Below, piece by piece: positions 23,301 through 31,767 of a stretch of 64,000 nt of DNA. Positions within the stretch are counted from its first letter, which is position 1; the number at the start of each line of letters is the position of its first letter. Origin of the DNA: Sipunculus nudus (Eukaryota > Annelida > Sipuncula > Golfingiida > Sipunculidae); contig CM049308.1 in assembly GCA_026874595.1 (NCBI GenBank), forward strand, positions 13,907,501-13,971,500. Direction: 5' to 3'. Below the pieces are notes generated by a model. That model was not told the DNA's origin, did no database searches, and saw only the letters and a program-made list of their open reading frames with translations. Both the position numbers and the translations under genes were made by a program.

Positions 23301-25480
23301 AATAGATGCATTATATACTGTAATTGCCTTTTCAGTTTTTGTTCACGAGGGTTTTAATTTCATGATATTCGCAATGGGAAATAATCACGAATATAAAACC
23401 CTCTGCACAAAAGGATTAGTTATCACGCCTCTGAAACCTGGTTTGTAAATCAGCAACCTTATCTGTGCATGGTATTAAAACTAGTCCATGCAAAGTAGTT
23501 AATCATTAAAATAATATAACAACTATAACAGAAATAAGTCAGATCGTGTGGGATTTTTTCATATCATATAATGAATACAAACACTGGTGTACTTAGATTT
23601 AATTCATTTCTGGTGAGATCGCCAAATTGAAACCCTCGCAAAAAAGTTCAAAATGAAGAAATCGCAAAATTTCAGCCTTGCAAATATGAAGCCAACCACA
23701 ATTTCTAATTAAGCATGCAAAGGGGAGATTTTTCTCTATAAAAAATTTTATGTAAACATGTTTAATCACTTTTCATTTCAAAACTATTTATATGTATATG
23801 TAACAAAATATGAACAAATAAAAAAATGGAGAACAGTCCATTGTTTTAAATACTTGTAATAAGAACAACATAGATTGAGTTCTGACTGTCAGCTGAAAAG
23901 AGATTTGAGTGTTATGTTAATTGTAAATTTATTTTGCCAGTAATAAACACTTGAGTTCTGCATAAATTTTTCACTGCAAACACAACCGTATGTAGATATG
24001 GTCATTGATCAAACCATAACTTTCCTTGGCATACTATTCTTGCAGGGTTCTGAAGCCAGGGGGTCACTGTGTCCTCCTAACAGGCAGAGCACTGAAGGAT
24101 GTACTACTGAAAGAAGCAACCAGCTTAACTGTAGATCATGAAAGTAAGTTTTGTGTAGGAAGATCAACTTTAACTGTCCCAGGGAAGTTTTTTACATGAT
24201 CACCTGGATGTAAATGATAAATCAGAGTACAATGTACTTCAGCTTATTATCAAATGTTAAATCAGAATACAATGTACTTCAGCTTATTATCAAATGTTAA
24301 ATCAGAATACAATGTACTTCAGCTTATTATCAAATTTTAAATCAGAGTACAATGTACTTCAGCTTATCATCAAATGATAAGTCAGAGTACAATGTACTTC
24401 AGCTTATCATCACTTTACTTTGATAATGATATCATTCATGCACTTCAGAGTCTTTGAATTGATGTTGAATAAAAAAAGACACATTTTGAAGATTAGGTGA
24501 GCTGCATTTTTGATTGTCAGTCAAAGGACATTTGTGATAAGCCAAAGGACATTAATGATAGGTCAAGAAGCACTGATGTTAAATTGAAGGACCAACATTT
24601 AAAGCCAAGAGATTGGTGATAAGCCAAACTATATAGATACAAAGTCAAAGAACATAGATTAAAAACCAAGAGACATTAATGATAAGTTCTGGCACCAAAA
24701 CGGTTAGCCAAGAAAAAGACAAAGAAATCTGATCATAAGCCAAGAGGCATTGATGGTACAGGAAAGAAAATTGATAATAAAGTCAAAGAGCATAGATGAT
24801 AACCCAAAGTACATGGATGATAAGTCTAAAACTCGGAGCATTCTTCAAGATGTCTGAATACATCAATGATGAATACATCGATGATAAGCCAAACGGCATT
24901 CAGCATGGATGATAAGCCAAAATATATAGTGAAAGGGCATAGAAAATTAACCAAAGGGAAATGAGTGGTGAAGTAAAAAACATTGTTGATAAGTTGAAGT
25001 ACGTTTTTTGCAGAGGTAAAAAATACAAAAACTGAAAAAAGTGGGTCTGTAATATTTCAGTTATAAATATTATAAATACTATAAATAAAGTTTATAGGTT
25101 CAGTTAATGAATTAATGGAAATTAAATAGTAATTGAATTTAGACTGTATTTTCTCCATTTCTTTTACATTATTTTCAGAACATGGGAAAAGTTATTCAAC
25201 AGAGGAAACATCTGACGCAAACACAGAACACATCAGAGCAAAAGATGTGAATCTTACAGCAACAGGGGATGTTGTAACACTTGAGAATACCGTAATCAAC
25301 ATCCAAGATGAGCGATCCAGACGTGGACAGATGACACATGAGTCAAACATTGTTTCACGGTCACAGAACCAACAGGAGAACAAACGTGGCTGGACAAATA
25401 CGTTAATTCATTATTTAAAACTTGGTGATACACATGCATATATGTGTGTATTTAAGAAAAACAAAAACCAGATCACTTGA
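7538..25480 (+). CDS. THUMPD2: THUMP domain-containing protein 2 (RNA N2-guanosine methyltransferase), 11 exons
   Basis: Join 7538-7627, 10710-10842, 11869-12662, 15825-15902, 16798-16850, 18327-18414, 18982-19053, 20633-20744, 22349-22469, 24046-24143, 25179-25480: 1941 nt, 646 residues, all phases consistent. In vertebrates THUMPD2, with TRMT112, makes N2-methylguanosine in U6 snRNA. Seen here: N-terminal ferredoxin-like part opening MVDMFFFCTGGRGTEPFVEE (residues 1-20), THUMP strand FRVSCKCTGRL near 322, PLSRRDYIQHIGLR near 385, SAM loop DPMCGAGT at 419-426, catalytic DLPFG at 488-492, and C-terminus LKLGDTHAYMCVF. The C-terminus and PLSRRDYI region fit THUMPD2 better than THUMPD3. It is longer than human THUMPD2 (about 500 residues) because exon 3 carries a long polar insert. 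The start is ATG 7538, with an in-frame TGA just before it. Confidence 0.93.
8098..8149. repeat. (AT)n microsatellite in THUMPD2 intron 1
   Basis: Pure AT run of about 52 bases. Confidence 0.95.
8247..8327. repeat. (AT)n microsatellite, interrupted, in THUMPD2 intron 1
   Basis: AT repeat broken by TTTATA and TGTATATATG units on the left, then pure AT to 8327. Confidence 0.95.
8838..10545 (+). repeat. Interspersed repeat family A, copy 1, with internal tandem units (intron 1)
   Basis: It begins with TTGTATCCACCAAAACAGAG and a small foldback (GTATC/GATAC, AAAAC/GTTTT). It ends in the conserved tail CAACACACCTCACTCTATTT up to TAGTTGCTTGTTGAC. Between lie about four alternating unit pairs, near 300 bp per pair, each carrying CTCATATCTC, AAATTTTGCA and usually a GGTGGCGCCACC-type palindrome. 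The copy at 14464-15640 shares both ends. No coding capacity is visible; it is probably a non-autonomous element. Confidence 0.85.
10546..10709. other. End of THUMPD2 intron 1
   Basis: Short non-coding stretch ending in the pyrimidine-rich acceptor TTCTGTTTTCAG. Confidence 0.7.
10710..10842 (+). CDS. THUMPD2: THUMPD2 exon 2
   Basis: Encodes VEVTDGKVYFRTT to WWWFKP, continuing phase 0 from exon 1 and ending phase 1. It matches the VEYISGKVFF-type strand and the ERLF helix of the N-terminal domain. Acceptor TTTTCAG, donor CAG|GTGAGG. Confidence 0.93.
10843..11868. other. THUMPD2 intron 2; nothing further seen
   Basis: AT-rich intron with no recognisable repeat family or additional exon. Confidence 0.6.
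11869..12662 (+). CDS. THUMPD2: THUMPD2 exon 3 (long, mostly disordered insert)
   Basis: A 794-nt exon (residues 75-339), phase 1 to 0. The first 25 residues (CHGWREQLEKIQTWPECADL and on) match the conserved helix after the N-terminal domain. About 220 residues follow that are rich in Ser, Thr, Asn, Lys and Cys, with no family match. The exon ends with the THUMP strand FRVSCKCTGRL. The donor is CAG|GTATGT; a longer frame reading on into a poly-glycine tract is intronic. Confidence 0.9.
12689..12716 (+). repeat. G-rich tract just inside THUMPD2 intron 3
   Basis: Runs of seven, five and nine or more G separated by single T, starting 27 bases after the exon 3 donor. It could form a G-quadruplex in the transcript. 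Confidence 0.8.
12717..14020. other. THUMPD2 intron 3, left part; nothing defined
   Basis: AT-rich intronic sequence with no exon or identified transposon. Confidence 0.6.
14021..14395. repeat. GGACTC/GAGTCC-rich degenerate repeat (intron 3)
   Basis: The hexamer GGACTC and its variants (CTCGGACTCGAGT, TTGGACTCGAAC) recur through 14230-14395. A related GAGTCC block sits at the left end near 14025-14060. Probably a degenerate minisatellite or foldback repeat. Confidence 0.55.
14464..15640 (+). repeat. Interspersed repeat family A, copy 2 (intron 3)
   Basis: Same head (TTGTATCCACTAAAACAAAG) and same tail (AACTCTATTTTCCCTTTCCA to TTGTTGCTTGTCGAC) as the copy at 8838-10545, in the same orientation. 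It has fewer internal unit pairs (about 1.18 kb against 1.71 kb). GGTGGCGCCACC occurs at 15331-15342. Confidence 0.85.
15825..15902 (+). CDS. THUMPD2: THUMPD2 exon 4
   Basis: 26 codons in phase 0: EVVRCTGVFLTRNFGWKVNL and on. It matches the THUMP-domain FGWKADLRNPQ-type motif. Acceptor TTCTCTTCAAG, donor GAG|GTCAGT. Confidence 0.93.
15928..16142. repeat. Inverted repeat in THUMPD2 intron 4
   Basis: A block of about 32 bases at 15928-15960 (TCATTCCAGATCTCCTTCAG on) is the diverged complement of 16111-16142. About 150 bases separate the arms, so the transcript could fold back. Possibly the ends of a small element. Confidence 0.6.
16537..16648. repeat. (GATA)n and (AATG)n short microsatellites in intron 4
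   Basis: TAGATAGATAGATAGAT near 16537-16555 and (GAAT)n near 16624-16647. Confidence 0.85.
16798..16850 (+). CDS. THUMPD2: THUMPD2 exon 5
   Basis: VCVHINDHRMTIGIPVT plus two bases of a Lys codon. It matches the IHLND...GIPV strand pair of the family. Donor ACAAA|GTTAGT, phase 2. Confidence 0.92.
17206..17494. repeat. GGCCTC/GAGGCC-rich repeat, left half of an interrupted unit (intron 5)
   Basis: Repeated blocks such as CTTGGCCTCAG and GGTCTCGAGGCC, with a hairpin GAGACCAG/CTGGTCTC near 17220-17256. The theme resumes at 18144-18225 after the MITE, indicating insertion into this repeat. Confidence 0.55.
17495..18143. mobile_element. Harbinger-like MITE with TTA target duplication (intron 5)
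   Basis: Terminal inverted repeats start AGGTGCTTTTCCATAAGTGC on the left; the right end is the complement of AGGTGGTTTTCCATAAGTGC. Both are followed by subterminal runs of GCGTAGTCCG-type repeats. TTA flanks both ends (17492-17494 and 18144-18146). The length is 649 bp with no transposase. A TTA duplication suits the PIF/Harbinger superfamily; the name is inference. Confidence 0.75.
18147..18225. repeat. GGCCTC-rich repeat, right half of the interrupted unit
   Basis: Three GGGCCATGACT/GGGTCATGACT blocks separated by TTGGCCTCGGCCTCAG-type sequence, continuing the repeat left of the MITE. Confidence 0.55.
18327..18414 (+). CDS. THUMPD2: THUMPD2 exon 6 (followed by a GC-AG intron)
   Basis: Encodes QPLSRRDYIQHIGLRSPVAF and on to SACIQ after completing a Lys codon. 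This is the highly conserved linker into the methyltransferase domain. The donor is CAG|GCAAGT, a non-canonical GC splice site with otherwise perfect consensus. Phase 0 at the end. Confidence 0.93.
18839..18946. repeat. (ATT)n-rich tract in intron 6
   Basis: Imperfect TTA/ATT trinucleotide run. Long leucine- or asparagine-rich frames across it are artefacts. Confidence 0.9.
18982..19053 (+). CDS. THUMPD2: THUMPD2 exon 7 (SAM-binding motif I)
   Basis: 24 codons, PGTVVLDPMCGAGTLLLETA to SFT, carrying the DPMCGAGT loop of class I methyltransferases. Acceptor TGTTTTTACAG, donor ACC|GTCAGT. Confidence 0.94.
19054..19989. other. THUMPD2 intron 7, left part
   Basis: Non-coding. I see no defined element before the family E repeat at 19990. 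Confidence 0.6.
19990..20355 (+). repeat. Interspersed repeat family E, copy 1 (intron 7)
   Basis: Matches the complement of 29585-29965 over most of its length. Shared landmarks are CAGAGGTC(A/G)TTTCTACTCAA, AACTGCATTACCCT, TTATACCTAC and GCATTGTGGGGTT near the right end. Confidence 0.75.
20633..20744 (+). CDS. THUMPD2: THUMPD2 exon 8
   Basis: CTCIGVERDSAQLSKAAENI to LIKGEVT, phase 0 to 1. It holds the acidic residue after strand 2 (GVERD) that binds SAM ribose in this fold. Donor ACAG|GTGAGA. Confidence 0.92.
20843..20920 (-). repeat. Repeat head with GGCCCAAGGGTCATGA core (intron 8)
   Basis: On the minus strand it reads GGCCCAAGGGTCATGATGCT, like the heads of repeats at 48600, 53225 and 56890 (GGCCCATGGGCCATGACGCT). 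Confidence 0.5.
21788..21836 (+). pseudogene. Decayed duplicate of the THUMPD2 exon 9 acceptor and first codons
   Basis: 49 ungapped bases match 22323-22371 at 43 positions, covering the end of the intron, the TTAG acceptor and the first codons. Spliced in at its TTAG it would read ALPLKSSSFFD and stop, so it would act as a poison exon. Confidence 0.75.
22349..22469 (+). CDS. THUMPD2: THUMPD2 exon 9 (catalytic DLPFG)
   Basis: ALPFQSSSVDVVLCDLPFGE and on to EFIRSMD, phase 1 to 2. I chose the acceptor at 22347-22348 (GGTCTTAG) because it restores the LP...S.SVD segment seen in human THUMPD2. An in-frame alternative at 22371-22372 would drop eight residues. Donor ACAG|GTAGGC. Confidence 0.9.
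22470..24045. other. THUMPD2 intron 9; possible MITE-like repeat at 23330-23705
   Basis: Non-coding. Within it, CACGAGGGTTTTAATTTCAT near 23345 and a diverged inverted counterpart (GAAACCCTCGCAAAA) near 23630 suggest a small foldback repeat. A related TTCGCGA-type block occurs near 40540-40620. Confidence 0.45.
24046..24143 (+). CDS. THUMPD2: THUMPD2 exon 10
   Basis: VLKPGGHCVLLTGRALKDVL and on to LTVDHE, phase 2 to 1. This is the strand after motif IV, with the typical VLKPGG turn. Acceptor CTTGCAG, donor GAAA|GTAAGT. Confidence 0.93.
24212..24411 (+). repeat. 40-bp minisatellite, five copies (intron 10)
   Basis: Five exact-length units of 40 bp with the core AATCAGAATACAATGTACTT, differing by a few substitutions and no indels. 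Starts 68 bp after exon 10. Confidence 0.95.
24480..25000 (+). repeat. Degenerate short tandem repeat of GATAAGCCAAAG-type units (intron 10)
   Basis: Phrases like GATAAGCCAAAGGACATTAA recur about every 25-35 bases with heavy divergence through the whole stretch. Confidence 0.7.
25179..25480 (+). CDS. THUMPD2: THUMPD2 exon 11 (3' terminal coding exon)
   Basis: Phase 1 in, 99 residues and TGA at 25478-25480. A polar, poorly conserved first part is followed by LIHYLKLGDTHAYMCVFKKN, matching the VSLGKTDAFICKYKKS-type C-terminus of THUMPD2. Confidence 0.93.
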
Positions 25481-25590
25481 AGCAAGGATGGTTCCCACTG
25501 TTTTTATTTCACTATTTATTTTAATTTATTATTTGATTATTATTTAAACTGACTTATAAACTTTAATATGGTAAACTGTTTGAAAAAAAA

Positions 25591-25596
25591 AATAAA
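25591..25596 (+). terminator. THUMPD2: THUMPD2 polyadenylation signal AATAAA
   Basis: Canonical hexamer 110 bases after the stop codon; the most likely 3' end signal. Confidence 0.65.
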
Positions 25597-26940
25597 TGAA
25601 ACATTAAATGCACATGTACAAGAAATCGTATTGTGTCAACAAATGGTCCATAAAGCAAATGGCACTGAAATGATGCTCCGTTTGCCATTAAAACTGACTT
25701 GATTGTTATGTTTTGAATACATTAAAAAATATTCCCTCAACAAAAAATATGTCCAAAAATGAGAAAATATAAAGGAAACAAGAGTTTCCCATAAAACACG
25801 TTTGCCCTTACCGTGTTTGCAAGAGAGAAAGGCGTGGTAAGAAAGTTACCTCTGTAGATTTGTGTTCCATTGTGAAACATTTAATTTTGTTCTATTAGAT
25901 ATTCCACAGTATGATCAAGATGGGAACCAAACCAGAAAGTCTTCTTGAATGAATTTTATTTTGCCTTCAAAAGCTATTTGATATCTTGAAATACACACGA
26001 ATGAGTAAAAAAGCACACCTGACAATGTCAGGTGTGTGAGTGATTGAAAAGTTTAACCTTTGAAGCAAAATTGAGTTGATTATCCTAATAAAGTGGTTTA
26101 TAATGCCAATTATATATAAAATCCATGTTAGAAAACATTTCCTCGTACATAACAGGAGTGAATAAAAGTGCATTTTGTCTATTAGGGAAGGAGCTACAAA
26201 TTCATATGACCCCTCCCGTTACCTTCCCTTCGTCCTCAGAGGCCTAAACAGAATTCTAGTTCCATAGCCAGTTTCTCTGGTCAGTGAATGTACCTTTTTT
26301 TAAGAATATTTATCTTTAATTTTTATTTTGGTTCATTTCATGAATATACTACGTTTTAATTAACCCTGCGTCAATTTGACATTTGATCTTACCGGTAATC
26401 AATTGAAAACATACCAGAAATCTGAAGTCTCTTTAGAACAGATTAAAATTTTCTTAAAACACATTATACATGTTCATAGAATACATTATTATCTCAAATT
26501 ACAGGGGGTAGGTACCTAAGTACAAGAACAAATTATTTGATATGTGGTCCAGTGTCATCGTTGTTCCCTTTGATGGGACCATTTCTTGGATGTCAGACCA
26601 TTAACCTTCCCACACATTAGATTCTTTGTGTAAGGATCAAATGGGCTGATTCGCCTGAAAGTATGCACATATGAAAGTACATGTATCAATTTCAAGTGAA
26701 AATGTGACAAAAAATGACACAACACCAATCACAGACTTGAAAAGGTCGTTCTTGAACGATTTACTATATCTATTAACAGGCACTTTGGACCCCGTAATTG
26801 ATAATAGTTATTTTTTTGGTTAATCTTTTTGTTTCGGATGTTCTCCTAGCTTTAACCGAATTTCCCCCAATTCACGAATCGTGAAGAACATTTCCCCATT
26901 CTTTCTGACAGTAATAAAGTTCAGAATCAGCAACTGCCCT
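25597..26940. other. No gene seen; perfect 11-bp hairpin at 26014-26036
   Basis: Intergenic AT-rich sequence. CACACCTGACA and its complement, separated by one base, form a near-perfect hairpin 0.5 kb downstream of THUMPD2. Its role is unknown. Confidence 0.6.
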
Positions 26941-26948
26941 GCTCCTTC
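26941..26948. repeat. hAT target-site duplication, left (GCTCCTTC)
   Basis: Eight bases identical to 29152-29159, directly flanking the element. Confidence 0.9.
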
Positions 26949-27020
26949 CAGTGGCGTACAGTGGGTCAACGCATGGGGGGCACCGAGTGGAAAATTGCGT
27001 GCGCGTGTGTATGCATGCGT

Positions 27021-27021
<1 letters not shown>

Positions 27022-27088
<67 letters not shown>
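27022..27088. repeat. (AT)n microsatellite inside the hAT element
   Basis: Pure AT run of about 66 bases. Confidence 0.95.
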
Positions 27089-27091
<3 letters not shown>

Positions 27092-28048
27092 GCGGCCAAT
27101 GGTGGTGTCACTTATGACAATGTTGAAAAACTCTTTCCCGAACATTACTCTGTCAATAATATCAATTCAACTAATCTTTTTTTCATCATTCATATGAGTT
27201 TTAAGCTTTCCGAATACATCACCTTTTGACCGGTCATTTTTTATTCACGTGCACATGATTGCGTGATTTACACCATATATTTGTGTGTGAAGAAAAGTCA
27301 CGTCGTCGAAGTTGCACTGAAATCGTGAGTTATTCCCGTTCATGTATCACCGTATATCAAAAAGCCACTCTGCCTGCAGCAACGTACCATGAATAACTTT
27401 AATTGTCCGGTTCGGCTAGGTAAATCATATAATGGCACGAAGAATAACCCTTTTTCCACGTTAATAGCAAAATATAACGAATATTTAGGCTCACTCTGCC
27501 TCTAAATATCATTGTCCCTACATATTCTGAAATTTGAATTTACTTTGGCAAGTGGTCGTCAGAAGTATACGGTTTTATATATCAACTTAGGACAGATGAC
27601 TCAGGTCTCCATGTAATAGTGTTATTTTTGAGTAACATGATGATCAATTACTTTAGAATTATTCAGTCAAAATACGTGATTTACAACATAATATGAGTTA
27701 AAGTCATGCAATCACTATGAAAACGTGGGTCATTTCAATAATATAGATTGCAATTAAGGAAACTGTAGCAGACTAGCAGTCAGGCAGTGTGTATCGTGAA
27801 TAAGACTCCATGTCCGTTTTTCATATAAAACAATGAACTTGTTGCATGTACGAAATGAAATGCAGCGCGGTTTGTGTTTCAGAATTAAAATGTCTTGTTA
27901 TTTTTAAAGAGTAACGATCAAGTCCCCTTTTAAAAACTTCTTCCTTGAAAGGGGTTTTCCCCGCCAGGAAAAGAAATGATAAAATGATTGTTAAAGAGCC
28001 TCCTTCAGCTTGAAAGTCATGATTGCATAGAATAGTCAAAATTTCAAT

Positions 28049-28331
28049 CGTCGATCACACTTTCATGCAAATTCCGACACAACCTTGTCATAGTCAATTC
28101 GCCCCGTTTCTTCCGAATCTATGCACATCAAGGCAAGTCCCGTCAGTCTATCTTAACCCATAGTTGTTCGGAGATAGGTCTCGAGTCTGCGAAGAATGAC
28201 CTCTCTGCCGAAGATGACGAGACAGAAATGCATCCCAGTGTCTTGAAGAGCAGCGACACATTGGGAAACGTGCCTCGAGGTTGAGGTAATAAGGAACTGA
28301 TATCCCCTATGTTATGCAAGGGCGTCGTCAA
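28049..28331 (-). pseudogene. hAT transposase C-terminal (dimerisation) domain remnant
   Basis: From 28331 downward the frame reads TFPNVSLLFKTLGCISVSSS then AERSFF, the hAT_C signature (FPN...P.S...AERSF). A frameshift just after that, and a stop about a dozen codons further on, separate it from RRLETYLRTTMG and RLTGLALMCIDSE, which end near 28049. The rest of the transposase is not visible, so the copy is internally deleted and dead. Confidence 0.85.
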
Positions 28332-29151
28332 TCTTTGAATATAAGTGCCATATTGAAAAAAAAATATATCAAATTTTCATATTTTTTTCTTTTCATCAAC
28401 AAAGATATGTGATCGAATTTCCACGCAATTTTCACACTGATAATGTAACGTGATGTTTTCTATATAAAAAACATGTATTTAACTATGGATTTATTTGCAG
28501 AGGCCTATATTTATCGGAGTGAGGCAAGCTCTATAGCAAACAATAACTCAACAACTGAAGTATAAGTATGTTTATGGAATAACGACCTTCGGGAAATTTC
28601 AATTTCATTTCAGTTACTTTACTTTCCTGCAATATCAAAATGAAAAAAGATGATACATCTCTACAAATGGTTAGTACAAATGAATTACATGAAGCATTAT
28701 TATATGAAAAAGAAACATGTAAAGCAATACTGCAAAAGTGCAAAATCAGTAGTAACTATAACGGAGCATCAAATTATACGCAACTCCCTCTGCCGCCTTC
28801 GGATGTTCTGAGTAAACGAAGTGGCATACAGTTCCTGCGTAAAATTTCCTAAAAGGACACTGCGCACATCCTGATTTAATTAATAACGACAGTCAGGGAT
28901 CTGACTGGAGCAAAATCATGTTAGGTGCGGGGCTTTTATTTTTTAGCAATATTCCACACTGACGGTGATAATCCCTTTAAATATTTTTTTATTGAATTCT
29001 TGAAATAAATACTTAATTTCTTGATAACCGTTTCATGTCGATTTCAAAAGTAATTTAATTACCCTTGAATCACTTTCTAATTTTTTTTTCTTAATTCCGG
29101 CTGATTCACCCCCCTCCCCCCCCCCCCCCGCCCCCCGTAATTAAGCCACTG

Positions 29152-29159
29152 GCTCCTTC
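29152..29159. repeat. hAT target-site duplication, right (GCTCCTTC)
   Basis: Identical to 26941-26948. Confidence 0.9.
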
Positions 29160-29584
29160 ATATGTTAATCACAGATAACAACATAGCTCGAGCACAGTTC
29201 CTGAACTCTTGGACTGAAATCATCCAAAGTTCACGCACAATAAGCCATCCGGATTAATTGGATCGCTTTCATTTGATTAGATGACATTCGATCCATGCAT
29301 AGTGGGGTCGTGTCTCGTTTAATAGAATCTCACCATTATTGAACGGATCTGGACATCGAGAAGACGATACAAAGACGTCAGTCCTCGCGTCCCGTGGTTC
29401 CCGTGATGGTTTATTTCTTCTGTGTATTGTGCGCTGTCTTTATGCACCCTTAAATCAATACCTTGACACAAGTGCATGGAAGCAAACGCTTTCTTAGAAA
29501 ATGGAAACTGGGCAACTTGCATGGATAAACGATGCATAGCTCGACCGTTTGCCATATTTTCATAATGAAATTTCTTCCCCCTTC

Positions 29585-29965
29585 CAAAACTGCTGGTCAG
29601 GGTTTGTGGGATTTGCAATATCAACCCCACAATGCACCAGGGCTTCTAAATACATCAACGGCGTAGGTATAAATGCTGTGAATAGGGTAATGCAGTTCTT
29701 TCAAATATGTTAGGTAAAAATGTTTTAAGGCAAATTACATAAAATTGCACAAATTGTTTTTGTGATAAAGGACTTCAAGGTACAAGTAATATTTTGTAAA
29801 CATGCACATGTGAAATGATAATAGGTTTTTCCTTTAGATGTGACAAAGTCTGACTTTGAAGTTTAACAGTTGAAACATGTGGTGCCGGCCATCCCCAAAA
29901 TTCGTTTTGAGTAGAAACGACCTCTGAAGGAAGGCTATCTGCAGCCCAGATACCGACTGCACACC
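29585..29965 (-). repeat. Interspersed repeat family E, copy 2 (inverted relative to copy 1)
   Basis: Its complement aligns with 19990-20355, including CAGAGGTCGTTTCTACTCAA, AACTGCATTACCCTATTCAC and GCATTGTGGGGTT. It lies about 430 bp beyond the hAT element. Confidence 0.75.
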
Positions 29966-30429
29966 TCACAGCCAAAATGAACACAAGTTTTTTGAGCTGT
30001 TTTAGTCGTGTTTGCCTCCACAACTGTTCAAGTGGACACGTGACATATTTTGAATTTAAGCCCTCATTAACAAAATAAATGAAGTATCAGGCGACTGGGA
30101 ATTCAAGCTCCATCACAAAACATTCCTTCTACAATGAAAACACGTTCATATACGCCACAAAAGTCAATTCTTTTATCAGTAATATCCAGCGGTATATTGA
30201 GTATTTGCTAATCCGTATAAAACAAAATAATAAGGTTAAGAATGTTAACACGATCGAGAAAAAAGTACATAGTACTAACCATCATTGGCTATTAGGGCAT
30301 CCGATAGAATTAGAACAGGCTGTGTTTAGTTTATTCTGTAGCCATCGTTTATCGTCCACCGTCTATTAAAAGTTATCTCCACTGCAGCTGTTATCAGGGA
30401 ACTTTGCAGACTTATTGATCATGTGAAGG

Positions 30430-31340
30430 ATATGTAAAAAAAGCTTTTGGTGGCGCCACCTATATTGACCTATTTTCTAGGGGCCGAACTTTCCACATTT
30501 TTTTCGAGAAAGGTCGAAGTAATATTATATTTTTGGCTATCATTCCATAACAGTTTCATAGAGGAGGGTGATATCCGGATAAAATTAGTATGAATTCAGT
30601 CAAATTATTTTTATTATGGCTTCTTTACGGAAATTCAATTTTTGTCGATCGCAAAATTTTACAATTTAATGCGTTTTCATACATGATGATGATGTAATGT
30701 TTGCTACCAAATGCACATGTATCACAGCTGTAGCCTTCAGCACCAACTATCACAGTACTGTTGGTCATGTTGGTACTATTAAAGGTTTTTACCTGACCTT
30801 ACCTACTTTAAGGGTGCGGAAATGGTATTTCCCTCTTTTTCCAAAACCCAGCATGAGGTATTAATATTGCTACATATTTATTCAAAATTGTGTCCTTACA
30901 GAACTTCAAATTTGGTTAATTGCAATCTTTGGCAATTTGTTGTCGTATCTGTTACCACGTATCCCAGGAACAGCTGGAGCCTTCAGTTCCAGAACTCCTA
31001 AGAATACTGATCATGTGATTGCTATGTGAGTAATTTAGAGCTTAAGGTGGCGCCACATGTAATGATACCCCTCTTGGAGCCAAAGCAATATTGTCTTTTT
31101 TTTCTGTAGAAAAATTTGAAAAGATTACCGCGAGCTTTCATATCAAAGTAGACAGTCCCTTGTACTCCCGGAGCAAGGGGCATGAAATAAGTATGGACTG
31201 AATGTAATATTTTCAAAATAATGTCTTAACTGAACTCCAAATTTGGGCGATTGCAACATTTGACAGTTTGGCGTAATTGCATATTAATTGATATTGTAGC
31301 TGCTATCTGATTGTGAGTTGAAGGTGGCACTGCTGGTGTT
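30430..31340. repeat. Degenerate tandem repeat family with GGTGGCGCCACC, about 300-bp units
   Basis: Three related blocks near 30590, 30885 and 31205 share TTCAAAAT...ACTGAACTCCAAATTTGG...GATTGCAA-type sequence. GGTGGCGCCACC is at 30449-30460 and a near-copy at 31046-31056; GGTGGCACTGCTGG follows at 31323. Confidence 0.6.
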
Positions 31341-31767
31341 GAACTATGTATGCTGTACTAGTCAAAGTGATCTTATGAAGTGATCTATTTGCCTGGAATA
31401 ATCAGAAAAGATTAACACTCCTGTTTAAAGTAAAAATAGATAAATTAGATTCAGTGTGAAATTAGATTCAGAATAAAGTTTGAATTGAATAAGTTTTAAA
31501 AAATCTGTTTTCATTAAATGTTATGATTTGATTTGATTGTATAAGTAATGATATAACTTTCAACATAAATTCCTGGAATCGCTGCAGTTTACGCTTATGT
31601 GACTGGTAAGGAGAAGTAAGCCATAGGCAGTGCCACGTACGTTTTGTTGAACCAATCCTGAAACGTTATTTTCATTTTCACTTTTTAGTTTCTTTATTTC
31701 CCACTGTCATGCACAGAGTGAACCTTTGACCCCTAATTTCTTGATTTTATTTCGGATGGCGCATAAC

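Larger units (their letters stand above)
26949..29151 (-). mobile_element. hAT-family DNA transposon, degenerate, 2203 bp
   Basis: Left end CAGTGGCGTACAGTGGG and right end ...TTAAGCCACTG give hAT-like terminal inverted repeats with a CAGTGGC core. GCTCCTTC is duplicated exactly on both sides, the 8-bp duplication expected of hAT. A broken hAT transposase tail lies inside on the minus strand. An (AT)n microsatellite (27022-27088) and poly-C runs near the right end have since expanded. It cannot move on its own. Confidence 0.9.

Noticed and set aside
24212-24411. CRISPR-like array
   Set aside because: The 40-bp repeats are directly adjacent with no spacers; it is a minisatellite in a eukaryotic intron.
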